Assembly (NCBI RefSeq): GCF_003391115.1
Contig: NZ_QTJP01000001.1
Span: 1,054,001 to 1,118,000, forward strand
Length of the DNA stretch: 64,000 nucleotides
Reading direction: 5' to 3'
From: Sphingomonas crusticola
Lineage (GTDB): Bacteria; Pseudomonadota; Alphaproteobacteria; Sphingomonadales; Sphingomonadaceae
The stretch's first letter is position 1. Each line of letters begins with the position of its first letter. The notes beneath the pieces were generated by a model that searched no databases, was not told where the DNA came from, and was given only the letters and a program-made list of their open reading frames with translations. Of the stretch, positions 36,414 through 45,367 are shown piece after piece. The position numbers were made by a program, and so were the translations under genes.

Positions 36414-37088
36414 TCAGAGCGTTGCGGCAATCGCCCGCGCGGCCGCGTCCGGGTCGTCCGCCCGGGTGATAGGACGGCCGATGACAAGGATCGAGGCACC
36501 ATTGTCGAGCGCCTGCCGGGGAGTCATCACGCGCTTCTGGTCGCCGGCGGCACCCCCCGCCGGGCGCACGCCCGGTACCACGAAGAAGCCGTCGCGCCAC
36601 AGCTTGCGCGCCGCGGCGACCTCAAAGCCCGAGCAGACGACGCCGTCGAGACCGGCCTCATGCGCCAGCCCCGTCAGCCGCTCAACCTGGGCGTGCTCGC
36701 CCCCCTCCACTCCAATCGAAGCGAGGTCGCCCGCATCGAGGCTGGTGAGCACGGTTACCGCTACGACCTTGGTTGACGGCGGCGCCGCCGCCTTGGCGTC
36801 TTCCATCATTGCCCGTCCGCCTGCCGCATGGATCGTCAGGATCGACGGGGCGATACCATGCAGCGCCTGGATCGCGCTCGCCACCGTATTGGGAATGTCA
36901 TGCAGCTTCAGGTCAAGGAAGATCGGCAGGCCAATCGCGGCGAGCTCCCGCACGCCATGATGGCCATGCGCCGAAAAGAATTCGAGGCCCAGCTTGAGCC
37001 CCCCGACATGGCCTTTGACCTTGCCCGCCAGCGCCACCGCGCGCGCAAGGTCGGGCGTGTCGATCGCAACGAAGATCCGGCTCGACAT
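36414..37088 (-). CDS. pyrF: orotidine 5'-phosphate decarboxylase
   Basis: A 224-residue TIM-barrel enzyme that converts OMP to UMP in pyrimidine synthesis. The N-terminal IFVAIDTPD, the catalytic LDLKLHDIPNTV (Asp-x-Lys-x2-Asp), VVCSGFE and the C-terminal VPGVRPAGG and VIGRPIT motifs are all present. Its ATG overlaps the TGA of the upstream LapA-like gene by 1 nt (TGATG), indicating coupling. Confidence 0.96.
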   Translation of the reverse strand: MSSRIFVAIDTPDLARAVALAGKVKGHVGGLKLGLEFFSAHGHHGVRELAAIGLPIFLDLKLHDIPNTVASAIQALHGIAPSILTIHAAGGRAMMEDAKAAAPPSTKVVAVTVLTSLDAGDLASIGVEGGEHAQVERLTGLAHEAGLDGVVCSGFEVAAARKLWRDGFFVVPGVRPAGGAAGDQKRVMTPRQALDNGASILVIGRPITRADDPDAAARAIAATL

Positions 37089-37417
37089 CAGTCCGCCTGA
37101 AAGGGATCGCGCGCCGCCGCCAGCGGAAGGTTGTCGGCATAAGCCGGCTGGGGTGCGGGCGGTACCGGCACTGTCGTGGGCGACACGGCCCGGTCGAGCA
37201 TCGCCAGCTTACGGACGTGCCGCCATTTGAACACACGGTACCAGATGTAGAGCGGCACGAACCCGATCAGGAACGCGATCAGCAGCAGCACGGGCAATTT
37301 CACATCAGCCTGCATGTCGCCGAAAAGGTTGATCGTCACCGCCGACCAATTGCGGAACGAGAACACCACCACGATCACCGTGACGACGATCCAGAAGAGC
37401 GTGCGCAGGAATGCCAT
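37088..37417 (-). CDS. LapA/DUF1049-domain inner-membrane protein
   Basis: A 109-residue protein with two membrane helices (about 3-20 and 42-62) around the conserved RNWSAVTINLFG segment of the LapA (DUF1049) family, then a basic stretch and a Pro-rich tail. E. coli LapA works in LPS assembly control; the role here is inferred. It is coupled to pyrF. The start at 37417 opens with a hydrophobic helix and upstream codons do not look like protein. Confidence 0.8.
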   Translation of the reverse strand: MAFLRTLFWIVVTVIVVVFSFRNWSAVTINLFGDMQADVKLPVLLLIAFLIGFVPLYIWYRVFKWRHVRKLAMLDRAVSPTTVPVPPAPQPAYADNLPLAAARDPFQAD

Positions 37418-37518
37418 GCAAGCCAGATTAGGGGCGATTGACGGGCAAGGCCAGCACGACGATTGCCACACACTCGACGACACGCTATGTTCTTGCTTCG
37501 TTCGTGTATGGGAAACCG

Positions 37519-38892
37519 ATGGCCAAGCTTCAGCGCCGTTATGCCTGCCAATTGTGTGGCAGCATCGCCAGCAAATGGCAGGGCCAATGCGTCGATTGCG
37601 GCGAGTGGAACACGCTGGTCGAGGAGACCGGCGGCGGGGTGGTGACGCCATTCGCGGCCAAGCATGATCTGCGCTCCGGCGGCCGCGCCGTACAGGTCAG
37701 CGGGCTCGACGCCGATGTCGCGCTCCCGGCGCGGCTGGTGACCGGCATTGCCGAACTCGATCGCGCGCTCGGCGGCGGCCTCGTGGCGGGATCGGCGACT
37801 TTGATCGGCGGCGATCCGGGCATCGGTAAATCCACCCTGCTGCTCCAGGCGGCGGCGCGACTGGCAACCACGGGCGCCCGCGTCACCTACATTTCGGGCG
37901 AGGAAGCCGCCGATCAGGTGCGCCTGCGCGCGCGCCGGATGGGGCTCGGCACCGCGCCGGTCCAGCTCGCCACCGCCACCTCGGTGCGCGACATCCTCAC
38001 CACGCTCGACAGCGGCGCGCCGCCGGCCCTGCTGGTGATCGATTCGATCCAGACGATGCATTCGGATCTGATCGAGGGCGCGCCCGGCACGGTCAGCCAA
38101 GTGCGCGCCTCCGCTCAGGAGCTGATCCGCTACGCCAAGGATCGCGGCAGCGCGCTCGTGCTGGTCGGCCACGTCACCAAGGATGGCACCATCGCCGGCC
38201 CGCGCGTGCTAGAGCATATGGTCGATACCGTGCTCAGCTTCGAAGGCGAGCGTAGCCACCAATATCGCATTCTGCGCGCGGTCAAGAACCGCTTCGGCGG
38301 CACCGACGAGATCGGCGTGTTCGCTATGGGCGAACTCGGCCTCGACGAGGTCACCAATCCGTCTGCCTTGTTCCTCACCCAGCGCGGCGAGGCGATCAGC
38401 GGCGCGATCGTGTTCCCGGCGATGGAGGGCACGCGCCCCGTGCTGGTCGAGATCCAGGCGCTGGTCGTGCGCCTCGCCAGCGGCGCGACGCCGCGCCGCG
38501 CGGTGGTCGGCTGGGACAGCGGCCGGCTGGCGATGATCCTTGCGGTGCTGGAGGCGCGTTGCGGACTGAGTTTCTCGACCTGCGAAGTTTATCTCAACGT
38601 CTCGGGTGGCTACCGCATCGCCGATCCGGGTGCCGATCTGGCGGTGGCGGCGGCTTTGGTCTCGGCGCTGGCGGAGCGGTCGATCCCGGCCGACGCGGTC
38701 GCGTTCGGGGAAGTCTCGCTCTCCGGCGAAGTACGCGGCGTCGCCCATGGTGCGCTGCGGCTCAAGGAATCCGCCAAGCTCGGCTTCGGCCGCGCTTTGT
38801 TGCCCGCGGCCGTGCGCGAGCCGGCTCACGGTCTCGCCACCAGCGGCTTCGCCACGCTCGGCGCGCTGGTCGATCATCTGCTCGGGCGCTAG
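37519..38892 (+). CDS. radA: DNA repair protein RadA/Sms
   Basis: A 457-residue protein that helps process recombination intermediates and extends D-loops. It has the N-terminal zinc finger CQLCG and CVDCGEW, the RecA-like ATPase with Walker A GGDPGIGKST (about residue 95), the RadA-specific VKNRFGGTDEIG and a C-terminal Lon-like domain (GGYRIADPGADLAVAAALVS). The start follows GGGAAACCG and is 102 nt from the divergent lapA-like gene. Confidence 0.95.
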   Translation: MAKLQRRYACQLCGSIASKWQGQCVDCGEWNTLVEETGGGVVTPFAAKHDLRSGGRAVQVSGLDADVALPARLVTGIAELDRALGGGLVAGSATLIGGDPGIGKSTLLLQAAARLATTGARVTYISGEEAADQVRLRARRMGLGTAPVQLATATSVRDILTTLDSGAPPALLVIDSIQTMHSDLIEGAPGTVSQVRASAQELIRYAKDRGSALVLVGHVTKDGTIAGPRVLEHMVDTVLSFEGERSHQYRILRAVKNRFGGTDEIGVFAMGELGLDEVTNPSALFLTQRGEAISGAIVFPAMEGTRPVLVEIQALVVRLASGATPRRAVVGWDSGRLAMILAVLEARCGLSFSTCEVYLNVSGGYRIADPGADLAVAAALVSALAERSIPADAVAFGEVSLSGEVRGVAHGALRLKESAKLGFGRALLPAAVREPAHGLATSGFATLGALVDHLLGR

Positions 38893-38911
38893 ATCGGGCG
38901 CCGAGCACCGG

Positions 38912-40840
38912 TTATCGCGCCGGCAAAGCCAAGGCCTTGGTCAAAAACTCATCCGTCTGCGTCAGCAGGTCGGTCCGCGTCGCGCTATCGCGCAACTGAT
39001 GGTCTAGCATCGGATAGGTGATGAGCCGTGATTGCTTGCCCGCTGCCCGCAAGGCTGCGTCCATGCGGCGCGAGTCGGTGATGTCGACGTTGGTATCGCG
39101 ATCCCCATGGAACAGCAGGACCGGCGCCTTGAAGTCCGCGGCATGGCGGACCGGCGAGCCGGCCACCGCATCGGCGAACTTCACCGTGACCTTGTCGAAC
39201 ATCGCCCCCGCCAGTCGCGATTTGTTGAGGGTGCGTATTGCCTGCAAGTCGGTGACCGGCGCCACTGCCACCGTTGCCCTGAACAAGTCGGGCGCGATGA
39301 CGTTCGCCTGCAGCGCCGCATAGCCCCCATAGGACCAGCCGAAAATGGCGAGCTTTGCAGGATCGGCTATTCCCTCTTTGATCAGCCAATGTCCCGAATC
39401 CACCACGTCGCTGATCGCCGTGCGCCAGGACTTGATGGCATTGCCGTTTTCGAAAGCGTCGCCATAGCCGGTCGAGCCGCGGAATTGTGGTTGAAGGACC
39501 GCATAGCCCCGCGCCGCGAAATATTGAGCCAGCCAGTCGAAACCCCAGACGTCACGGGTCCAGGGGCCGCCATGGGGCATGACGATGGCGGGCAGGCCGT
39601 GGCCACCCGAACCCGCGGGGAGCGTCAGATAAGCGGGGATCATTGTGCCATCGCTCCCACGAAAGCTTATGCCGCGCTGTTCCGCTAAACGCATTCCTTC
39701 TAGTTGCGGTCGTGCCATCAGCGCTTCCGTCAGCTGGCGGGTTACGGTGTCGAACAGATAATAATGACCGGGATCGACATCGCTGGACGCCATTACCAGC
39801 AGCCGCTTTTCATCGGCGCTGGCCGCCTGGAATGAGATCTCCCGATTGGGCAGCGCCTTCGAAAGGCTCGCTGCCAGAGCCCGATAGCGGGTATCTAGAT
39901 AGACAGTCTGCGTGCGATCGGTGACGTAATAGTAGCCGATAGTGCGATTGTGGCGCCCGATAGTCTCTGCCCCAGCGACATCGACCTGTGGATCGGCATA
40001 GATCAGTTCGGACTTAGGCGTGCCGCTTAGAGAGAAACTGTAGAGGGCGTCGCGCCCATTCAGCTTTTGCAAGGCGTAAGCCAGATCTTTCTCTCCGTCG
40101 ACTGTGACGATCCTCAGGCCGGCGTCGGATACTGGATCATATTGACCAAGTAGCTGCCAGTCGGAGCCGCTCTTCGTGCGGTATCGATAAACGAACCGGT
40201 CGCCCTCGAATTTCGCGAAGATGCGCACATTGCCGTAGCCGTCTGTGTAATAACCGCCCCCGTCCGGCAGCGATTTGATGACTTCGCCGTCTCCTGTCCG
40301 CGTATCCACACGCTCAATCCGCAGAGACCCATCACTGTGACGGCGCGCCATGAGGATCTTGCCATCGGCGCCCGACAGCCAATCGAGGATGCTGCCGTCT
40401 GAAGCCCATAAGCCGAAGAGGCGGGCCGAGCCCGTCTTCTCCATCCCAAGCAATCCTGTGCCGTCGGCATTTACCGCGACCACGCGGCTGAAGTCATGGG
40501 GCCGCCCGTCGACCGAAGCGACACCGGACAGATAACATGCGATGCGATCGCTGGATGCCCATCCGCATGATGCAATGCGCAACGGATTACCATCCGAATA
40601 GGCAACTGCCTTGGTGACGCCGGTCGACAGGTCCTCGACCATCGCCGCGCTGCCGCGGGCCGCACTCGGTGCGACAAAGGCCAGGCGGCGCCCGTCCGGG
40701 GAGAGACTGACATCCTCCACCCAGGGCCGCGCGCCAAAAGCTTCCGCGGTCTTAATGCGATCGCGACCGTCGGGCGGTGCCGCCTGAACCGTGCCCGATA
40801 CGACCAGACATGCCAGACCGATATTCCACCTTGTCCGCAT
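38912..40840 (-). CDS. S9-family (prolyl oligopeptidase type) secreted peptidase
   Basis: A 642-residue protein with a signal peptide (about 1-20), an N-terminal beta-propeller with repeats such as LSPDGRRLAFVAPSA, and a C-terminal alpha/beta hydrolase domain. The catalytic triad is Ser in GWSYGGYAA, Asp in HGDRDTNVD and His in YPMLDHQLR. It is likely a periplasmic dipeptidyl- or acylaminoacyl-peptidase. It is convergent with radA with only 19 nt between them, and no terminator hairpin is evident in that gap. Confidence 0.92.
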   Translation of the reverse strand: MRTRWNIGLACLVVSGTVQAAPPDGRDRIKTAEAFGARPWVEDVSLSPDGRRLAFVAPSAARGSAAMVEDLSTGVTKAVAYSDGNPLRIASCGWASSDRIACYLSGVASVDGRPHDFSRVVAVNADGTGLLGMEKTGSARLFGLWASDGSILDWLSGADGKILMARRHSDGSLRIERVDTRTGDGEVIKSLPDGGGYYTDGYGNVRIFAKFEGDRFVYRYRTKSGSDWQLLGQYDPVSDAGLRIVTVDGEKDLAYALQKLNGRDALYSFSLSGTPKSELIYADPQVDVAGAETIGRHNRTIGYYYVTDRTQTVYLDTRYRALAASLSKALPNREISFQAASADEKRLLVMASSDVDPGHYYLFDTVTRQLTEALMARPQLEGMRLAEQRGISFRGSDGTMIPAYLTLPAGSGGHGLPAIVMPHGGPWTRDVWGFDWLAQYFAARGYAVLQPQFRGSTGYGDAFENGNAIKSWRTAISDVVDSGHWLIKEGIADPAKLAIFGWSYGGYAALQANVIAPDLFRATVAVAPVTDLQAIRTLNKSRLAGAMFDKVTVKFADAVAGSPVRHAADFKAPVLLFHGDRDTNVDITDSRRMDAALRAAGKQSRLITYPMLDHQLRDSATRTDLLTQTDEFLTKALALPAR

Positions 40841-40898
40841 CGCGCGCTCCCCAAGGGGTTTCTATCGCTTCCCCCTCGGCCTGCAACCCGGGATTCGG

Positions 40899-41759
40899 TC
40901 AGGGTTTTGGGGCAACCCGCCGCCGCGCCCTGCGCGCCGAACTGTCGCGCAGCGCCCACCGCATCACCTTGCCGACACCGTGCACGCCGGCGCGGATCGC
41001 GGGCGCCGGCGCGCTGCGCAGGCCATGCATTCGAGCCGCCCAATCGGGCAGCAGATCGATGCCGGCCTGCATCATGAGCATGCCGAAGGGGGCCAGTGCC
41101 GGGTTGGGGGCGGGCTGGGTAAGCAGCGCGCGGGCGACTTCGCGGGTCCGCGCATCGCTGCGCAGGTCCGGCCGCACCCTGCCGAAATAGGCCTCCAGCT
41201 CGGCCCGCGTCGTCGGCACCGCCGTCGCGCCGAGCCGCCGCGCGATCGTCGCCGTCTCCGAAAGATAACGATCCTGCTCGGCGAGCGGAAAAGCAGGATC
41301 GCGGTAGCGCAGATAGGCGGCGAGGAAGCTGCTCACCTCGGCCGCATGGACCCAGGTCAGGAGATCGGGATCATTGGCCGAATAAGGCCGGCCGTCGGGC
41401 AGCACCCCCGCGACCCTGTCATGGATCGTGCGCACGCGGTCGATCAGCCGCTCGGCCTGCTCGGTCGAGCCATAGGTCGTGCCGGCGATGAACTGCGCCG
41501 TCCTTCGCAGACGCCCCAGCATGTCCTGACGGAAGTTGGAATGATCCCACACGCCGGCGAGCGCCCCAGGATGGAGCATCTGCATTAGCAGCGCGGCGAT
41601 GCCGCCGATCATCATCGTGGTGAAGTCGCCGTGCACCTTCCATGCGGCCGACTGCGGCCCGAACAGCCCGCTGTCGCCCCGCTCGAGGTCGATCTCCCCC
41701 GATCCGAAGCCGACCAGAGTATGGACCTGACGTTCCAGCAGGGCGCGGATATCGAGCAT
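40899..41759 (-). CDS. DUF2236 (MpaB-like) oxygenase-family protein
   Basis: A 286-residue protein with the DUF2236 hallmarks KVHGDFTTMMIGGIAALLMQMLHPG and TTYGSTEQAERLIDRVRTIHDRV, and a conserved His in LLTWVHAAEVSSFLAAY. Members are latex-clearing-protein-like or MpaB-like haem oxygenases, but many are uncharacterised, so the substrate is open. The ATG at 41759 is the only good start before the divergent exonuclease gene. Confidence 0.82.
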   Translation of the reverse strand: MLDIRALLERQVHTLVGFGSGEIDLERGDSGLFGPQSAAWKVHGDFTTMMIGGIAALLMQMLHPGALAGVWDHSNFRQDMLGRLRRTAQFIAGTTYGSTEQAERLIDRVRTIHDRVAGVLPDGRPYSANDPDLLTWVHAAEVSSFLAAYLRYRDPAFPLAEQDRYLSETATIARRLGATAVPTTRAELEAYFGRVRPDLRSDARTREVARALLTQPAPNPALAPFGMLMMQAGIDLLPDWAARMHGLRSAPAPAIRAGVHGVGKVMRWALRDSSARRARRRVAPKP

Positions 41760-41825
41760 GCCATAGCCGAACGCGCCGGGCCGGCGGACGATGCATCGCC
41801 CATGCGAACGGAGCGTTGCAGGACG

Positions 41826-42392
41826 ATGCTGGTGTTCCTCGACTTCGAAGCCTCGTCGCTCGCCAAACAAAGCTATCCGATCGAGGTGGCGTGGATCTTC
41901 GAGGATGGGGCTTCGGAAACGCACCTCATCCGCCCCGCACCGGATTGGCACGATTGGGATATCCGTGCCGAGGCGATCCACCATATCCCGCGCGAAATCC
42001 TGCTCTGCGACGGCACGCCGCATGATGAGGTGGCACGCCGCATGGTCGACCGGCTCACCGGCCACGACCTTGCCGCCAGCGCGCCGTCGTGGGACGGCAA
42101 GTGGCTGAGCGCACTCCTGCGCGCCGCGGGCCTCCCCCGCCATGCGTTGCGGCTGCGGGCGACGGACGACGTCCAGCGCGAGGTCGCCCGCGCGATCCTG
42201 ACAGGGCAGGTCCCGGCCGACCGTCTGGAAGCGACGATAGCGACTCTGATCGATGCCGTCCGGGCGAAGGCACAAGGCGCGCCGCCGGCGCATCGGGCGC
42301 TGGCCGACGCCGTGGCGGAGCGCGATCGCTGGCTGGCGGTGCGCGCCGGCGCCGCGCAATTGACCCTTCCCTATTCGCCTCCCCCTCCGTAG
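41826..42392 (+). CDS. DnaQ-like (DEDD) 3'-5' exonuclease
   Basis: A 188-residue RNase H-fold exonuclease. Exo I is VFLDFEASSL (Asp, Glu), Exo II is in SAPSWDGKWLSALLRAAG (Asp) and the C-terminal His-Asp motif is HRALADAVAE. The substrate, DNA or RNA, is not clear. It resembles short stand-alone proteins of sphingomonads rather than the Pol III epsilon subunit. The start at 41826 has AGGACG just upstream. Divergent from the DUF2236 gene and 30 nt before glucokinase. Confidence 0.75.
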   Translation: MLVFLDFEASSLAKQSYPIEVAWIFEDGASETHLIRPAPDWHDWDIRAEAIHHIPREILLCDGTPHDEVARRMVDRLTGHDLAASAPSWDGKWLSALLRAAGLPRHALRLRATDDVQREVARAILTGQVPADRLEATIATLIDAVRAKAQGAPPAHRALADAVAERDRWLAVRAGAAQLTLPYSPPPP

Positions 42393-42422
42393 GGCGCGCA
42401 CAGGGCGCGATCACAGTGCCGA

Positions 42423-43412
42423 ATGGGAAGACGAACAGTGACGACCAAGCTCGTAGCAATCGATATCGGCGGCACGCATGCCCGCTTCGCTCTCGCCGAG
42501 GTGGCGGATGGCCGGGTCGTCAATCTCGCGCCCGAATCCACCTTCAAGACGGCGGAGCATGCGAGCCTGCAGCTCGCACTGGAGGCGTTTGCGGCCGAAC
42601 AGAAGGAACCGCTGCCGCGCAACGCGGCGATCGCCTTCGCCGGGCCGGTCCATGGCGAGGTGCTGAAGCTCACCAACAATCCCTGGATCATCCGCCCGGC
42701 GCTGATTCCGGAGAAGCTGAACGTCGACCGCTATACGCTGGTCAATGATTTCGGGGCGGTGGCGCACGCGGTTGCGCGCTGCGACGCCGAGCATCTGCGC
42801 CATTTGTGCGGGCCCGAACAGGATCTTCCCGCCAAGGGCGTGGTCAGCGTGGTCGGGCCCGGAACCGGGCTCGGCGTCGCCTATGTCCTGCGCGGCGAGG
42901 GCGATTATCATGTCGGCGAGACCGAGGGCGGCCATATCGATTATGCCGCGCTCGATCCGATCGAGGACGCGATCCTGAAGACGTTGCGCAACCGCTATCG
43001 CCGTGTCTCGGCCGAACGGGTCGTGTCCGGGCCGGGGCTCACCAACATCTATGGCGCATTGTCGACGCTGGAGGGCCGTTCGGTCGCGCCCAGCGATGAC
43101 AAGACGTTGTGGACCGCGGCACTCGAAGGCAGCGACAGCCTCGCCGCCGCCGCGCTCGACCGTTTCTGCCTCTCGCTCGGCGCGGTCGCGGGCGATATCG
43201 CGCTTGCCCAGGGCGCCACCGGCGTCGTCATCGGCGGCGGCCTCGGCCTTCGCCTGGCCGATCACCTCCCGCGCTCCGGCTTCGCGCAGCGCTTCGTCGC
43301 CAAGGGCCGGTTCGAGCGGATGATGTCGGACATTCCGGTCAAGCTGATCACCCACCCCCAGCCGGGCCTTTACGGCGCCGCCGCGGCCTTCGCCCAGGAG
43401 CATCGCGTCTGA
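42423..43412 (+). CDS. glk: glucokinase
   Basis: A 329-residue ROK/Glk-type kinase that phosphorylates glucose. ATP-binding AIDIGGTHARFAL lies at about 12-24, followed by the LVNDFGAVAHAV catalytic region, VVGPGTGLGVAYV and the GETEGGHIDYAA segment (substrate-binding Glu/His). A GTG at 42438, preceded by GGGAAG, is an alternative start that would remove five residues. It feeds glucose released by the GH enzymes to the Entner-Doudoroff route (inference). Confidence 0.93.
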   Translation: MGRRTVTTKLVAIDIGGTHARFALAEVADGRVVNLAPESTFKTAEHASLQLALEAFAAEQKEPLPRNAAIAFAGPVHGEVLKLTNNPWIIRPALIPEKLNVDRYTLVNDFGAVAHAVARCDAEHLRHLCGPEQDLPAKGVVSVVGPGTGLGVAYVLRGEGDYHVGETEGGHIDYAALDPIEDAILKTLRNRYRRVSAERVVSGPGLTNIYGALSTLEGRSVAPSDDKTLWTAALEGSDSLAAAALDRFCLSLGAVAGDIALAQGATGVVIGGGLGLRLADHLPRSGFAQRFVAKGRFERMMSDIPVKLITHPQPGLYGAAAAFAQEHRV

Positions 43413-43450
43413 CCGTCGCCGCGCTTACGCTCGAACCGTCCGATCGGGCG

Positions 43451-44665
43451 ATGCTCGATGCGCTCGCCGCGCAGGAAGACGCGATGGTCGCGAGGGCCGT
43501 CGGCTGGTGCGCGATCAACAGCGGCAGCCGCAATCTGGCGGGCCTGGAGACGATGGCGGAAGCTTTGGCCGGCGCGATGTCGGCGTTGGGGGAGGTCGAG
43601 CGGATCGCCTTGGCCGAAACGCAGGAGGTGGCCGCGGATGGAACGATCCGGCCGCTGCGCACCGGCGATGCGCTGCGGCTGCGGGTGCGGCCGGCGGCGC
43701 CCGTCCAGATCGCCCTTACCGGCCATTATGACACGGTTTATCCGGCCGAGACGCGCTTCCGCGAGGTGGTGACCCGCGACGACGGCGCGCTCCACGGCCC
43801 CGGCATTGCCGACATGAAGGGCGGGATCAGCGTGATGCTCGCGGCGCTGGCGGCGTTCGAAACGCACCCCGCTGCCCGTGACCTGGGCTATACTGTCCTG
43901 TTGTCGCCGGACGAGGAAACCGGATCGCTCGCTTCGGCGCCGCTGCTCGCCGAACTCGGCGCCTCCGCCCATGTCGGCCTGACCTATGAACCCGCACTGG
44001 CCGACGGCACGCTCGTTTCGGGGCGGAAGGGATCGGGCAATTTCCACATTCGCGTCACCGGCCGTGCCGCCCATGCCGGGCGCGATTTCGCGAGCGGCCG
44101 CAACGCGATCCTCGCCGCCGCCCGCATCGCCCAGGCGCTGGGGGCGCTCAACGGCCGGCGCGAAGGCGTGACCGTCAATGTCGCGCGGATCGACGGCGGC
44201 GCGCCGCTCAACATGGTGCCGGACATCGCCGTGCTGCGCTTCAATGCGCGCTTGCCCGACGTCGCCGCCGAAGCCTGGTTGATGGCCGGCATCGCCGAGG
44301 CGATGAGCGAAGGCCACGGCGATGGCCTGGCCATCGAACTGCATGGCGGGATTACCCGCGCGCCCAAGCCGTTCGTGCCCGCGCAGCAGCAGCTGTTCGA
44401 GGCGGTGCGGGAGACCGGCGCGCTGATCGGCCAGCATCTCGCCTGGGCCCCTTCCGGAGGGGTGTGCGAGGGCAATAATCTGTTCGCGGCCGGCCTGCCC
44501 GGCATCGACACGCTCGGCGTGCGCGGCGGGGATATTCACAGCGACCGCGAATATGCCTGGGCCGAGAGCTTCGTCGAGCGTGCCCAGCTTTCCGCCTTGC
44601 TGCTGGCCAAGCTGGCGGATGGCACTATCGACGGCCCCGCAATCCGCGCGGCGTTGAACAGCTGA
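43451..44665 (+). CDS. M20-family metallopeptidase (carboxypeptidase G2-like)
   Basis: A 404-residue zinc hydrolase. Metal and catalytic motifs are LTGHYDTVYP (His, Asp), HGPGIADMKGG (Asp), LSPDEETGS (catalytic and ligand Glu) and the C-terminal DIHSDREYAW (His). The dimerisation domain lies at about 190-300. The first ATG is at 43451, 39 nt after glk. The reading frame continues upstream with family-like sequence to a CTG overlapping the glk stop, so the true N-terminus may be slightly longer. The substrate is not defined. Confidence 0.87.
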   Translation: MLDALAAQEDAMVARAVGWCAINSGSRNLAGLETMAEALAGAMSALGEVERIALAETQEVAADGTIRPLRTGDALRLRVRPAAPVQIALTGHYDTVYPAETRFREVVTRDDGALHGPGIADMKGGISVMLAALAAFETHPAARDLGYTVLLSPDEETGSLASAPLLAELGASAHVGLTYEPALADGTLVSGRKGSGNFHIRVTGRAAHAGRDFASGRNAILAAARIAQALGALNGRREGVTVNVARIDGGAPLNMVPDIAVLRFNARLPDVAAEAWLMAGIAEAMSEGHGDGLAIELHGGITRAPKPFVPAQQQLFEAVRETGALIGQHLAWAPSGGVCEGNNLFAAGLPGIDTLGVRGGDIHSDREYAWAESFVERAQLSALLLAKLADGTIDGPAIRAALNS

Positions 44666-44666
44666 T

Positions 44667-45329
44667 ATGACATCCCTGCCTACCGGGCGCAGCTTTGACG
44701 CCTTCCTGTTCGACATGGACGGCACCCTGCTCGACAGTATCGCGTCGGCCAATCGCTGCTGGCAACGCTGGGCCGAAGGCCACGGGCTCGACTTCGCATT
44801 GATCCAGCCGACCATGCACGGCCGGCGTGCGGTGGAGACCATCCGCCGCTGGGGACCGCATCTCGACGTGGACCGTGAATTTGCCGTGCTGGTTCAGGCG
44901 GAAATGGACGACATGGACGACGTCGTCGCCATCGCCGGCGCCGACGCCTTCCTGCGCGCGTTGCCCGCCGACCGTTGGGCGCTGGTTACGTCCGCTCCGC
45001 GCGAGCTGGCGCTACGCCGGATCGACGCCGCCGGCCTGATCCGGCCGCCGCTTCTCATCACCGCCGACGATGTGGCGCACGGCAAGCCCGCGCCCGATTG
45101 CTTCCTGATGGCGGCCGATGCGCTTGGCGTCGCCCCGGGCCGCTGCCTCGTCTGGGAAGATGCGGCCGCCGGCATTGCCGCTGCCGAGGCCGCCGCCATG
45201 GAAGTGGTTGTGATCGGCGCCACCCATGCGACGCCCATGGGAACGCGCCACCCGGTTATTGACGGCTATGACGATCTCCAGCTGCTGATCGGTGCCGACG
45301 GCTCGCTGCAGCTGGCGGTGAAGGCCTGA
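44667..45329 (+). CDS. HAD-IA phosphatase, sugar-phosphatase-like
   Basis: A 220-residue HAD enzyme. Motif I is FDMDGTLLDS, motif II lies in WALVTSAPREL, motif III is HGKPAPDCFL (Lys) and motif IV is VWEDAAAG. The cap is a small helical domain of the glycerol-3-phosphatase/beta-phosphoglucomutase type. It starts 1 nt after the M20 gene stop, so it is in the glk-M20-HAD operon. It probably dephosphorylates a small sugar phosphate. Confidence 0.88.
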   Translation: MTSLPTGRSFDAFLFDMDGTLLDSIASANRCWQRWAEGHGLDFALIQPTMHGRRAVETIRRWGPHLDVDREFAVLVQAEMDDMDDVVAIAGADAFLRALPADRWALVTSAPRELALRRIDAAGLIRPPLLITADDVAHGKPAPDCFLMAADALGVAPGRCLVWEDAAAGIAAAEAAAMEVVVIGATHATPMGTRHPVIDGYDDLQLLIGADGSLQLAVKA

Positions 45330-45367
45330 CGCCGCCTTACTTCCCCGTTCGTGTGAGCCGAGCGTCC

